Below are positions 18,291-26,720 of a stretch of DNA of 64,000 nt, piece by piece. The notes beneath the pieces are model-generated. The model worked only from the letters and a program-made list of their open reading frames with translations. It made no database searches and was not told where the DNA came from. Origin of the DNA: Paenibacillus sp. FSL K6-3182 (GTDB lineage Bacteria; Bacillota; Bacilli; Paenibacillales; Paenibacillaceae). The DNA lies in NCBI RefSeq assembly GCF_037976325.1, contig NZ_CP150265.1:386001-450000 (forward strand). Direction: 5' to 3'. Numbering within the stretch: the first letter of the stretch is position 1; each line of letters opens with the position of its first letter. The position numbers and the translations under genes are program-made.

Positions 18291-19201
18291 TTCGTTTCGT
18301 TATATTGTTCGGATTTTCTTTTATGTTTTTTATGCTGCATTATACGGGAGATATTAATAAATATATCAATATGAAATATGCTTACCTATCTATCAGTGCC
18401 GTCGTTATTATGGGTCTGTTAAGCATCTTTGAATTTGTTCGCGTCTCACGCCAGCAGATTGCCGAGGAAAAAAAGGAGGCGGCGCTTGCCGCAGGGGGAC
18501 ATGCAGAAGAGTTGGAATGCCGTCATGAAGCACATGATGATCACACTCATCATCATGATCATGGCCACACCCATGGCAACGATACGAGGCTAAAACGATT
18601 TATCAGCTACTTCATTTTATTTGTGCCAATCTTTACAGGGCTGTTCCTGCCTGCTTATGCGCTTGATTCAAGCTTCGTAAAGGCAAAAGGCTTTTCCTTC
18701 CCGAGCTTTGACGAAAACATCCAAAACAATCCTGGCGCCCACCAGTTCCTGAAGCCGGATTCTAGCGTTTTTTACGCCAAGGACGATTATGTTAATGTCA
18801 AAAATAAAGAACTAGAGCAATTTATAAATCGGGATGAAGTCATTTTGACGGACGCAGATTATTTGAAAGGCATGGAAGTCATCTACAATACCCCAGAGGC
18901 ATTTATGGGCAAATCAATCGGGTTCGATGGGTTCGCCTACAAAGGACAACAGGTGGACGGCAACCATTATTTTGTTTTCCGGTTTGGCTTCATTCATTGT
19001 GTGGCGGATTCAGGCGTTTTTGGCATGCTTGTCGAATTTCCGAAAAACACGCAAATTAAAGATGATGATTGGGTGCATGTAAACGGGAAACTGACGTGGG
19101 AGCTTTATCAGCCCTTTAAGCAAACGATTCCTGTTCTAAAGGTGACCGACTGGAAGCCAATCGAGACTCCCAAAGATCCATATGTCTATCGTTCCACTTA
19201 A
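18287..19201 (+). CDS. TIGR03943 family protein (YcgQ-like, DUF1980) with His-rich loop
   Basis: The 304-residue protein has two N-terminal TM helices, then a His/Asp-rich segment HEAHDDHTHHHDHGHTHG at about residues 80-97 that looks like a metal-binding loop, then a third TM, and a C-terminal soluble domain ending in a WVHVNGKLTWE fold typical of the family. The GTG start overlaps the permease stop by four bases, so translation is coupled. Family members are partners of UPF0718 permeases and are often zinc regulated. A terminator follows. Confidence 0.87.
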   Translation: MIRFVILFGFSFMFFMLHYTGDINKYINMKYAYLSISAVVIMGLLSIFEFVRVSRQQIAEEKKEAALAAGGHAEELECRHEAHDDHTHHHDHGHTHGNDTRLKRFISYFILFVPIFTGLFLPAYALDSSFVKAKGFSFPSFDENIQNNPGAHQFLKPDSSVFYAKDDYVNVKNKELEQFINRDEVILTDADYLKGMEVIYNTPEAFMGKSIGFDGFAYKGQQVDGNHYFVFRFGFIHCVADSGVFGMLVEFPKNTQIKDDDWVHVNGKLTWELYQPFKQTIPVLKVTDWKPIETPKDPYVYRST

Positions 19202-19241
19202 CGGGGAAGCAGTAAGAAGCCGATACGTTCAGAAGAGCATT

Positions 19242-19290
19242 AAAAAAGTCGTTGTCTTGTTGCATTTAGCGACAAAACGACGACTTTTTC
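19242..19290 (+). terminator. Terminator after the permease/TIGR03943 pair
   Basis: AAAAAGTCG pairs with CGACTTTTT, with further GTCGTTGTC/GACAAAACGAC pairing inside and T at the end. Confidence 0.75.
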
Positions 19291-19340
19291 AGTATTAGCT
19301 CAAAAGGTTTTTAATTAACCTTTTAAACAACTATTATAGC

Positions 19341-20606
19341 TTAAAGCACCGTTACTTCATTTCGGTACCTTTCAAAATCAGATACCCGGCATTCCAGCTT
19401 CATTCGTGTGCCTTCTGCTTCGTAGTCCGTTGCATGCACATGCGCATGCTCGTTAAAGTAAGCAACCAAGCGCCCTTGGTTGAACGGAATCAACAGCTCG
19501 CATTCCATATAGTCGTCGAAGACATGATCGCGAATAAGCTGAATAAGCTCATTTAGTCCAATATTCTTTTTGGCGGATAGGTAGACGTTGTTATCACGTA
19601 CTTCCGGATAATGATGCTCCGTCAGATCACATTTATTGTAAGCATAAATCGTTGGGAGATTGTAAGCCCCCAGCTCCTTTAACGTTTCATTCGTAACCGC
19701 AACAAGCTGCTCATAATCGTCATGGGCGTAGTCGACGACATGTACGAGCAAATCAGCTTCAGTTACTTCCTCTAAAGTTGAGCGGAAGGCCTTCACCAGG
19801 TGATGGGGAAGCTGGCTTACGAAGCCGACCGTATCTGTGAGCAAAAATGATTTGTTGTCAGGCAAATCAATACTGCGAACCGAGGTCTCCAGCGTTGCAA
19901 AAAGCATATCCTTGGCAAATACCTGCTTGGTTGTCTCTGGATTGTATTTCTCAAGCAAAGCATTCATCAAGCTGGATTTCCCCGTATTCGTATAACCGAC
20001 GAGACAGACGACAGGCACCTCGTTCTTCTGCCGCTGCTTCCGCTGAATTTGACGCCGGGCTACCAGCTTCTCAAGCTCGGCTTGCAAAGCAGTGATCCGC
20101 TCTTCGATACGTCTGCGATCCAGCTCCAGCTTCGTTTCACCGGCGCCTCTGTTCTTGAGACCAGCTCCGCCGCCTTGCCGCCCCAAGGATGCGCGAAGTC
20201 CGACAAGCCTAGGAAGCATATATTGAAGCCGAGCAACTTCGACTTGCAGCTGGGCTTCTCTTGTTTTGGCGCGCTCCGCAAAAATATCCAGAATGAGAAT
20301 CGTTCGGTCAATGACCGTCCGCTCCAAAGCGGCTTCCAAATTACGAATTTGAGAGTGGGAGAGCTCATCATTGAAAATAACGACATGCGCGTCATGCGCT
20401 TCGAGCAGGGCAAGCAGCTCTTGAATCTTTCCAGTCCCAATATAGTGAGACGGGTTAATGCGTGCTGCCTTTTGGCTTAGCTCATCAACGACCTCGATAT
20501 AACAAGCGGAAGCTAGATTGCGAAGCTCCTCCATGGAGTATTCAAAGTCGGTTTGATTTTGAAGCTGAACTCCGACGATAATCGCCTTTTGTTTTGGTTG
20601 TTCCAT
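19341..20606 (-). CDS. hflX: HflX ribosome-associated GTPase
   Basis: The 421-residue GTPase has the HflX N-terminal domain (IIVGVQ, INPSHYIGTGKIQEL), the glycine-rich linker GRQGGGAGLKNRGAGETKLE, and a G domain with G1 GYTNTGKSS, G3 DTVGF and G4 NKCD. HflX splits stalled 70S ribosomes under stress; Listeria HflXr and mycobacterial HflX have been linked to macrolide and lincosamide tolerance. The ATG follows AAAGGATGA. Upstream lies a roughly 375-nt leader with a short ORF and a terminator 34 nt before the start, strongly suggesting attenuation control (see separate entries). Confidence 0.95.
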   Translation of the reverse strand: MEQPKQKAIIVGVQLQNQTDFEYSMEELRNLASACYIEVVDELSQKAARINPSHYIGTGKIQELLALLEAHDAHVVIFNDELSHSQIRNLEAALERTVIDRTILILDIFAERAKTREAQLQVEVARLQYMLPRLVGLRASLGRQGGGAGLKNRGAGETKLELDRRRIEERITALQAELEKLVARRQIQRKQRQKNEVPVVCLVGYTNTGKSSLMNALLEKYNPETTKQVFAKDMLFATLETSVRSIDLPDNKSFLLTDTVGFVSQLPHHLVKAFRSTLEEVTEADLLVHVVDYAHDDYEQLVAVTNETLKELGAYNLPTIYAYNKCDLTEHHYPEVRDNNVYLSAKKNIGLNELIQLIRDHVFDDYMECELLIPFNQGRLVAYFNEHAHVHATDYEAEGTRMKLECRVSDFERYRNEVTVL

Positions 20607-20631
20607 TATTCATCATCCTTTTAACGGTTAT

Positions 20632-20668
20632 TTAAAAAATAAAAAACACAGGCAGCTCTGCCTGTGTT
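20632..20668 (-). terminator. Intrinsic terminator in the hflX leader (attenuator)
   Basis: Read on the minus strand, AACACAGGCA, loop GAGC, TGCCTGTGTT forms a perfect 10-bp hairpin followed by TTTTTATTTTTT. It lies only 34 nt before the hflX start and about 310 nt after a plausible promoter, so it sits inside the hflX leader. It is 370 nt past the SNF2 gene and is less likely to be that gene's ordinary terminator. Confidence 0.85.
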
Positions 20669-20886
20669 CACCGTTATAGGTAAGCGGGTATCAGTAAAAA
20701 TATCCATAAGGAATCCAATATCCCTTATCAATATGGATTGATGGTCTTCCATATACGCTGAAATAAACGTATGGAAATTCCGCTCTAAAGGCGAATACGC
20801 GAGTCGGGATGCTCCCTACAATAGTCGACGTATTCTGTTTATATGGGTTACCTTCAAAATGGGCAGACCTATCCTGAGTCCCCTGC

Positions 20887-20908
20887 ACACAGGCAGAGCT
20901 TTGGCGCT
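20887..20908 (-). promoter_or_regulatory. Antiterminator segment of the hflX leader
   Basis: On the minus strand AGCTCTGCCTGTGT (20900 down to 20887) is perfectly complementary over 14 nt to ACACAGGCAGAGCT (20667 down to 20654), which is the 5' arm and loop of the leader terminator. Pairing the two would prevent the terminator. The same segment together with GCGCCAAAG just before it can instead pair with AGGTCTTTGCGC (20935 down to 20924), codons 8-11 of the upstream ORF. The segment therefore has two mutually exclusive partners. Confidence 0.75.
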
Positions 20909-20914
20909 ATTCAA

Positions 20915-20956
20915 TTAGCAGCTGCGCAAAGACCTAACTCGGATATAGTCTATCAC
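20915..20956 (-). CDS. Leader peptide of hflX (13 residues, RVR motif)
   Basis: GTG start preceded by a perfect GGAGGG with a six-base spacer, encoding MIDYIRVRSLRSC and a TAA stop. An in-frame ATG six codons earlier exists but has no ribosome site. Residues 6-8, Arg-Val-Arg, fit the +X+ rule known from macrolide-arrest leader peptides such as those of erm genes (Arg-Leu-Arg). The ORF lies between the probable promoter and the antiterminator segment. The peptide itself is expected to act only by stalling the ribosome. Confidence 0.7.
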   Translation of the reverse strand: MIDYIRVRSLRSC

Positions 20957-20987
20957 ACGTAACCCTCCGTTCATTTAAATTAGCATC

Positions 20988-21017
20988 AGTGTAGCACAAA
21001 GGGCTATTTCACGGCAA
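20988..21017 (-). promoter_or_regulatory. Probable promoter of the hflX leader transcript
   Basis: On the minus strand, TTGCCG (21017-21012), an 18-bp spacer, and an extended -10, TGC-TACACT (ending 20988), lie just after the SNF2 stop codon. The start point would fall near 20981, 25 nt before the leader-peptide start. This is a sequence match only. Confidence 0.5.
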
Positions 21018-21037
21018 GTCAAAAGGAAAAGAGTCCC

Positions 21038-23995
21038 TTATGAATCGCTCCAATCCTGACGCAAAGTGAAGAGCTCCTTCAGCTCATCGGTTGATAGCTC
21101 CGTGATCCAGCCCTCAGAGCTGGAGATGACATTTTCACTGAGCTGCTGCTTATTTTCGAGCATCTCATCGATGCGTTCCTCTAGCGTGCCAAGCGAGATA
21201 AATTTATGAACCTGAACGTCGCGCGTTTGCCCCATTCGGTACGCCCGATCGGTTGCTTGATTCTCCACAGCAGGATTCCACCAACGGTCAAAATGAAATA
21301 CATGGTTAGCAGCGGTCAGGTTAAGCCCAACTCCGCCAGCCTTAATCGACAGAATGAACACATTAGGCTGCTCTTCCGGCGGCAATTGTTGCGACTGGAA
21401 CCGCTCAATCATGCGGTCACGCGCCAGCTTGGAGGTGCTGCCATTCAAATATAATATCGGCTCCTGCAGCTCCTGCTGCAGCACGCTTTGAAGCATTTCC
21501 CCCATACCGAGGTATTGCGTGAAAATAAGGCAGCGTTCGCCTTCATCTCGCAGTTCTCTCACCATGGCGAGCAGCCGCTCAAGCTTAGCCGATCGGCTTA
21601 TAATCCGCTCTGTATCCATTTGCTCGCCAGCGGGCGCAGAGCTGTCCACCAAAGGTTCTTTCGTTAGCAGCATCGGATGATCGCATAGCTGCTTCAACTG
21701 CATAATGGACGATAAAATGGCGCCTTTACGTTCGATGCCTTCAAGCTTTTGCATGCGATCCATAAGCTGATTAACGGTTTGATTATAAAGCGCGCCTTGC
21801 TCGGCTGTGAGATGGATATACGTTTTCATTTCATTTTTGTCTGGCAAATCAAGCTGGATCGCAGGGTCCTTTTTCTTGCGCCGCAGCATGAATGGCTTAA
21901 CGAGCTTCTGCAAATCTGCGGTGCGCTGAACATTGCGTTCCTTCTCAATGGGATTGCTGAAGCGCTGCTGGAAACCATGTGCACTCCCCAGAAACCCCGG
22001 ATTCATGAAATCATAGATGGACCACAGCTCCGATAAACGATTCTCGATCGGCGTGCCCGTCAAAGCGATACGATGCTTCGCAGTAAAGCTACGAACGGCT
22101 GCGGATTGTTTCGTTTGAGCGTTCTTTATATTTTGTGCCTCATCCAAGCAAATCGCTGTAAAAGTAATGTCCTTCAGCATGTCCTGATCAAGAGTAGCGG
22201 TTGCGAATGAAGTTAGTATGACATCGGCGCTTCGAATCTCCTCAAGGAAATATTCTCCTCCGAGGCGTCTGCTTCCGTAATGAAGCATGACGCGCAGCGA
22301 GGGTGCAAAGCGGCTAATCTCCTTCTGCCAATTGCCCAGTACAGAGGTTGGGCAGATGATGAGCGATGGCATGTGTTGCTCCGACTCTGCTGTGCTCTCC
22401 TTGAGATTGAGCAAATAGGCGATAAGCTGAACCGTTTTGCCAAGACCCATGTCGTCAGCCAAGCATGCGCCAAGTCCGAATCGACGTAAGAAGGACAACC
22501 AAGCGTAACCTTCCTGCTGATAAGGTCGAAGCTCGGCACGCAGCCCGGCAGGGACAGCAAGCATAGGCCATTCGGTTCGTTGATTTAGCTGGCTGACCAG
22601 CGTCATCAAATGCTCGTTCAGTTCAACTTCCAGCTGAATACGATGCTCTTGCTCTGCTTCGTTTTCTTGCTCAGGCTGATCATCCCCTTGCTCGTTGCCG
22701 CTTCCCAAAAGATGCAGCTGAAGAACATCTTGAAACGATAAACCTTCGGCGCGGTCAATGCCCGACATCGCTTTGCGAATTTGCGCGAGCAAGGCGGGAT
22801 CAAGCGATACCCACTGTCCTCGGAAGCGAACGAGCCGCTCATTCCGGGCAACAAGCTCATTAAACTCGGATTCAGTCAGGTCGGTGTCTCCAATGGCAAT
22901 GCGCCAATCGAATTCGATTAGTGTATCCAGTCCAAATAAAGATTCACCGGAGCCCTCTTCTCGTTTACTTGTGCTGATCTTAGCGCGAAGGCGTGGTTTC
23001 TTACGGCTGGCGGTCTCCCACCAAGCGGGAAGCAGTACCTGCCAGCCCGCGTCTAATAAACGGGGGCTATCTACGGCAAGGAACCGCCACGCGGCATCAT
23101 TTTTCAAGGGGACGTTTAAAATATCGTCACGCTTGCCCGCAAGCAGGTTTGTCGGCAGGCAAGCACGCAGACGCTCCAACCAGCCTGAGGAACGCTCACG
23201 AATAGAGGGAGACCAAGAAGCAGGCCATGAGCCGTAAGCTTCGCCTGTAGCAGACAATTTAACAGGTACAATAACCGCTTGATCGAGCTTGTCCTGCAAA
23301 ATAAGCTTAAGCTGCCACGGGTCATCCACATCAACGGGCTCGATAAGCTGAAGCATTGGCCGAAATGGAGCTTGATCGGCTTTCCAGCCAATGGCGATCA
23401 GCCATGCCTGAGCATCAAGTCCGGCGGTTATGCCATCCTTGGCAAAGAGGAGCGGGTATTCCCTGCGCAAATCAGCAGCAGTCGTTTCTGTGCCATAATA
23501 AGCGTCAAATACAGCAGCAGAAAAAGCAGCAAGCAATCCCGTCTTAAAGCTATCGTCTGTTTGAGTTTTTCTGATCATGCTCTGAATTTGTTCGTTTATT
23601 GCAGCACTATCCCAGCTCCATTGGAGCTTTCCTGTACGGAAGGCTGAGAAGCTTGGTATAAAGCGATGTGCAGTTATTTCAGCTGCTAACAAGGGGGCGA
23701 GCGCAACAAGCATTCCAGCTTGCTCTTCCCATATCCATTCCACGTGCTCAAGGACCGTGTTTTCCGCAAAAAAAGGAATAACCTGCTCGGCTGGAAGCAA
23801 TACAAGCTCTAGTCCTTCAACCTGCTGTACTTCGAGTTCTGTGCCGTAAAAGGAAAGCATATGCCAGGCGAACAAGCTGTGCTTCAAGCTGACGCCGGGC
23901 AGGAAGTCGCTCATGCCGCTCATTCCGTATAGGAGAGCATCGCCATGTGTCGTTAAACTAGCGTATACCGTAATTGTTTTTGTAAACTTGCTCAT
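21038..23995 (-). CDS. SNF2-family DEAD/DEAH helicase-like ATPase (YwqA-like)
   Basis: The 985-residue cytoplasmic DNA translocase has an N-terminal half (to about 500) like the bacterial SNF2_N-associated region and a C-terminal SWI2/SNF2 motor. Motifs are I (DDMGLGKTVQL), II (DEAQNIKN), III (LTGTPIENRLSELW), and VI (ATDRAYRMGQ). The length matches Bacillus YwqA-like proteins. They are thought to remodel DNA-bound proteins or RNA polymerase. The ATG overlaps the stop of the upstream 403-codon gene (ATGA), so the two are translationally coupled. Its stop is followed directly by the hflX leader promoter. Confidence 0.93.
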   Translation of the reverse strand: MSKFTKTITVYASLTTHGDALLYGMSGMSDFLPGVSLKHSLFAWHMLSFYGTELEVQQVEGLELVLLPAEQVIPFFAENTVLEHVEWIWEEQAGMLVALAPLLAAEITAHRFIPSFSAFRTGKLQWSWDSAAINEQIQSMIRKTQTDDSFKTGLLAAFSAAVFDAYYGTETTAADLRREYPLLFAKDGITAGLDAQAWLIAIGWKADQAPFRPMLQLIEPVDVDDPWQLKLILQDKLDQAVIVPVKLSATGEAYGSWPASWSPSIRERSSGWLERLRACLPTNLLAGKRDDILNVPLKNDAAWRFLAVDSPRLLDAGWQVLLPAWWETASRKKPRLRAKISTSKREEGSGESLFGLDTLIEFDWRIAIGDTDLTESEFNELVARNERLVRFRGQWVSLDPALLAQIRKAMSGIDRAEGLSFQDVLQLHLLGSGNEQGDDQPEQENEAEQEHRIQLEVELNEHLMTLVSQLNQRTEWPMLAVPAGLRAELRPYQQEGYAWLSFLRRFGLGACLADDMGLGKTVQLIAYLLNLKESTAESEQHMPSLIICPTSVLGNWQKEISRFAPSLRVMLHYGSRRLGGEYFLEEIRSADVILTSFATATLDQDMLKDITFTAICLDEAQNIKNAQTKQSAAVRSFTAKHRIALTGTPIENRLSELWSIYDFMNPGFLGSAHGFQQRFSNPIEKERNVQRTADLQKLVKPFMLRRKKKDPAIQLDLPDKNEMKTYIHLTAEQGALYNQTVNQLMDRMQKLEGIERKGAILSSIMQLKQLCDHPMLLTKEPLVDSSAPAGEQMDTERIISRSAKLERLLAMVRELRDEGERCLIFTQYLGMGEMLQSVLQQELQEPILYLNGSTSKLARDRMIERFQSQQLPPEEQPNVFILSIKAGGVGLNLTAANHVFHFDRWWNPAVENQATDRAYRMGQTRDVQVHKFISLGTLEERIDEMLENKQQLSENVISSSEGWITELSTDELKELFTLRQDWSDS

Positions 23996-25203
23996 GGTAT
24001 AAGTTTTCCCCTCCGAAGCTCTTCCTGAAGCGCACGAAGGCGGCTATGGCTAGAAGCGAACGCTGCAATAAACGTTTCCCAGCGCTCCTCGTCTTTCCTT
24101 TTCTTGTACAGCTTAGCCAGCCGTTTGAGCAGCTTCACAGCAGTTTTGTAGCCAGGTCTATTTTTGAGCAGCACATATCTTTCTACAGCCTGATGATAAA
24201 AGGGCAGCAGCAGCTCCGGCGCATGTTTCTCAATAGGGGCGAACACCCCAACGCGATAGTCAAGCGGCTCGGTTCCCGTGCTGAGCTGATAATCGATCCA
24301 TTGCTGCCATTTGGCATGACGGAGCAGTTTTCCTTCGTAAATAGAACTAGCATAGGGAAGCGATTGAATGAGAGGCGCCCACATCAGCTGCTCCGCATCT
24401 GGAATATGTTCAATTACCCCGTCCCAGTAGCTATAAAAGATTTCCAAGGCGTTAATTCGGCTTTTCTCTACATACGGCTTCGTTTCCACTAACCAATTCG
24501 ATAACCGCTGCCACTGCTCTTTTTCAGACATCGTGGTTAAGACATGAAATAAGTCACCTGGACGAAGCTCGTTACCGCTGCTTATTTCATTTAGTTTGCT
24601 CCACGCCTCTTCGTCGCGTTGTAAGAAGAAGTTCATCCACACCTCGGCAAGCAGCAAAGGGTAGCGGGAGAGCGCTGAGCCGGGCTTTAAAGATGCGGCA
24701 TTCAATTGCTGCAGCTCTTCTAGACATAGGCTCATATCGTTCTGGTTAGGGATAATCCAGTATTGCCATAACCAAAAATAAGGATCGGAGAAATACGTCT
24801 TTGATCCTGATTCCGCCAGCATGAGCCTGCGCAAGAAGGTTAATGTTTCTTCTAGGCACTGCCTATAGTCGGGCCCATCGGTAGGATTGGATTTTTTTTG
24901 CATGAGCTCAGCAATAGCAAGCTGTACATCAGAAATAGCAGCATGTGTATGGAAGCCGATAAAGGAGCCGGAATGTCCCTTTTGATCGGGAATAAGATTA
25001 AGCAGCAGCATCAGAATATGAAGATGAGCATGCAGCTCGAATAGATTATTTTGTGCAGAAGAAAGCTTAGGCTTTATCTGATTAATAGCTGTAATTGCAC
25101 TGCGTACATATGCGGCATTTCGAGTAAGGTCAGACAGAGACTCGGTACGAGATTTAAACAGTGCGTGCCACTCTGCGACGTTCATTTGTTCAATTGGTTT
25201 CAT
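23992..25203 (-). CDS. Uncharacterised partner of the SNF2 helicase
   Basis: The 403-residue soluble protein is mainly alpha-helical (Leu- and Trp-rich segments, AEWHALFKSRTESLSDL near the N-terminus, VERYVLLKNRPGYKTAVKLLKRLAKLYKKRKDEERWETFI near the C-terminus, given in parts of a longer repeat-like region). In Bacillus, ywqA is followed by ywqB, a SWIM zinc-finger protein with a similar helical tail. The CxCx(n)CxH finger is absent here, so it may be a SWIM-less relative. It overlaps the helicase start by four bases. Function unknown beyond this coupling. Confidence 0.75.
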   Translation of the reverse strand: MKPIEQMNVAEWHALFKSRTESLSDLTRNAAYVRSAITAINQIKPKLSSAQNNLFELHAHLHILMLLLNLIPDQKGHSGSFIGFHTHAAISDVQLAIAELMQKKSNPTDGPDYRQCLEETLTFLRRLMLAESGSKTYFSDPYFWLWQYWIIPNQNDMSLCLEELQQLNAASLKPGSALSRYPLLLAEVWMNFFLQRDEEAWSKLNEISSGNELRPGDLFHVLTTMSEKEQWQRLSNWLVETKPYVEKSRINALEIFYSYWDGVIEHIPDAEQLMWAPLIQSLPYASSIYEGKLLRHAKWQQWIDYQLSTGTEPLDYRVGVFAPIEKHAPELLLPFYHQAVERYVLLKNRPGYKTAVKLLKRLAKLYKKRKDEERWETFIAAFASSHSRLRALQEELRRGKLIP

Positions 25204-25396
25204 GACGAAGTGGTCTCCCTAACGAATAAAATCATTTTACGAATCAGCTAATTATACCATTTATTTCGCTTATGGCTTGGAGTATAAAATGCATGTACGC
25301 TTCAGTTTGTCTTTCCTAAAGCACCAAAACATTTTACAATATAAATACGGCAACAAATGAACGACTGTCTTTATCGGCAGAAAGGAAAGATGACAG

Positions 25397-25714
25397 ATGG
25401 CAATTCAAGAAATCCAAGAAGAAGACTGGCTAAAGCTTAATCGGATAGGGAATGGTAAGGATGCGCTGCTTTTTTCATCACCGTTTTGCGGAACCTGTAA
25501 GGTCGCCGAACGAATGCTGGAAATTGTGGAAGCCGCGGAGGTTCCAACGACCTTGTATAAAATAAATATAAATTACGCCCCCCAGCTGCGAAATGCTTGG
25601 AAAATTACGAGTGTGCCTTGCCTTGTTTTATTGAAGAACGGAGAACCTTATCAGTTTGAATATGCGATGCGTTCGGTTGATTATTTGTATAAACTTATGA
25701 AGAACATGGATTAA
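25397..25714 (+). CDS. Thioredoxin-family protein
   Basis: The 105-residue protein has a thioredoxin fold with CGTC at residues 31-34 (FSSPFCGTCKVAERML) and the cis-Pro in ITSVPCLVLLKNG. It has no signal peptide, so it acts in the cytoplasm as a thiol-disulfide exchange protein. The CGTC active site differs from the CGPC of housekeeping thioredoxin and resembles YtpP/YdbP-type proteins of Bacillus. The ribosome site is GAAAGGAAAG. It appears monocistronic. Confidence 0.9.
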   Translation: MAIQEIQEEDWLKLNRIGNGKDALLFSSPFCGTCKVAERMLEIVEAAEVPTTLYKININYAPQLRNAWKITSVPCLVLLKNGEPYQFEYAMRSVDYLYKLMKNMD

Positions 25715-25859
25715 CGGGGATGATTTCTCCGTAGAACCGCCGAAATATATTTTTATTTACTATAAAATTTTTATCAGGTGAAGATTATAGTGCTGTTCGT
25801 GTTATAATTGAGAGGTGCAGTCAATAAAGACCATTGACTATGATAAAGGAGTCGGAAAT

Positions 25860-26090
25860 ATGCAGGTAGTATTTGAAGACTGGGATCAAAAAGTAAAAAA
25901 AACATTTAACGCAACGAGCAAGCAGGTTGTATTAACCGTTACCGAGGCCGGTGACCTGTTAGGCCTGACTAAGGACCAGATGAAGGTTTATGTGCTTAAG
26001 CATAACCTCACTAAGGTTGCGATTAATCGCAGCGTACACAGATATCTATTACTGAAAAGCGAAATAGATGAGATCCTAGGTAAAGCCTAA
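25860..26090 (+). CDS. Small protein with excisionase/MerR-like helix-turn-helix
   Basis: I choose the ATG giving MQVVFEDWDQKV because AAAGGAG lies nine bases upstream; a frame 15 codons longer has no ribosome site. The 76 residues contain TVTEAGDLLGLTKDQMKVYV, which fits a winged helix of the HTH_17 (excisionase/MerR N-terminal) type, and end in a Lys/Glu helix. A small DNA-binding or regulatory role is inferred; no phage or integrase gene is near. A clear terminator follows. Confidence 0.65.
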   Translation: MQVVFEDWDQKVKKTFNATSKQVVLTVTEAGDLLGLTKDQMKVYVLKHNLTKVAINRSVHRYLLLKSEIDEILGKA

Positions 26091-26100
26091 TAATTGCGAT

Positions 26101-26133
26101 AAACCACAGCCAAATATGGGCTGTGGTTTTTTG
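26101..26133 (+). terminator. Terminator after the small HTH gene
   Basis: AAACCACAGCC and GGCTGTGGTTT form a perfect 11-bp stem followed by TTTTGTTG. Confidence 0.88.
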
Positions 26134-26340
26134 TTGTGATTATATCGCATCTGAGGAGATGTGGACGTTATATGGAGGATATGGCAGGATGTTTTCGAAT
26201 GACTGCTGCTCGTTTCCGCTCAGTCCGCCTTAGTCAGCATTATTAGAAATAACGCCACTGGTTGCTGTTTTTCAATAGGAGTCGTATTCGTTATACTTAA
26301 AACGACCGATTGGAAAACATTATCTGGAGGGTGATTTTAC

Positions 26341-26520
26341 TTGACTTATATGGACATGTTAGGACGTCGGAGCATCATTTTGAAGCGGAATATCGGCAAT
26401 TTAATTATTAAAGACAACAAGCAGGGACTCAGCACGCAGGAAAGTCATTTTTACCAAAGCATGCTCAAGGAATGGCATCAAAATGCCAATGAATTGAATT
26501 CAGCTAGAAAACATTCTTAG
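26341..26520 (+). CDS. Small hypothetical protein, 59 residues
   Basis: A TTG start lies nine bases after CTGGAGGG, an excellent ribosome site. The product begins MTYMDMLGRRSIILKRN and ends NELNSARKHS, basic at both ends with an amphipathic middle (LIIKDNKQGLSTQESHFYQSML). I recognise no family. Support comes from the ribosome site, an independent intergenic position, and an uninterrupted frame; there is no homology evidence. Confidence 0.5.
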   Translation: MTYMDMLGRRSIILKRNIGNLIIKDNKQGLSTQESHFYQSMLKEWHQNANELNSARKHS

Positions 26521-26720
26521 TTGATCGGTAATTATTGAAATTACATTACTTGCAAAAAAAGCCGGGTGTCATTCTGACATTCGGTTTGCTGTGAGTAATT
26601 TTTTCATATAGCTATAAATGAAATTCTTTTAGGAATGATGAGTAAATGAACAGGAATGCTTATGGTATACTACATAGATGATAAAGGTTGGCAGCAATAA
26701 TTAAACGGGGGTTTCTTGCT

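Noticed and set aside
20691..20888. A 65-codon minus-strand frame before hflX
   Set aside because: It starts with GTG, has no ribosome site and lies across the antiterminator and hflX leader. The leader explanation accounts for the DNA better.
26553..26586. Terminator-like GCCG..TGTC/GACA..CGGT hairpin after the 59-residue gene
   Set aside because: The stem is interrupted and lacks a plus-strand T run. It could act only on the minus strand, where no gene is found.
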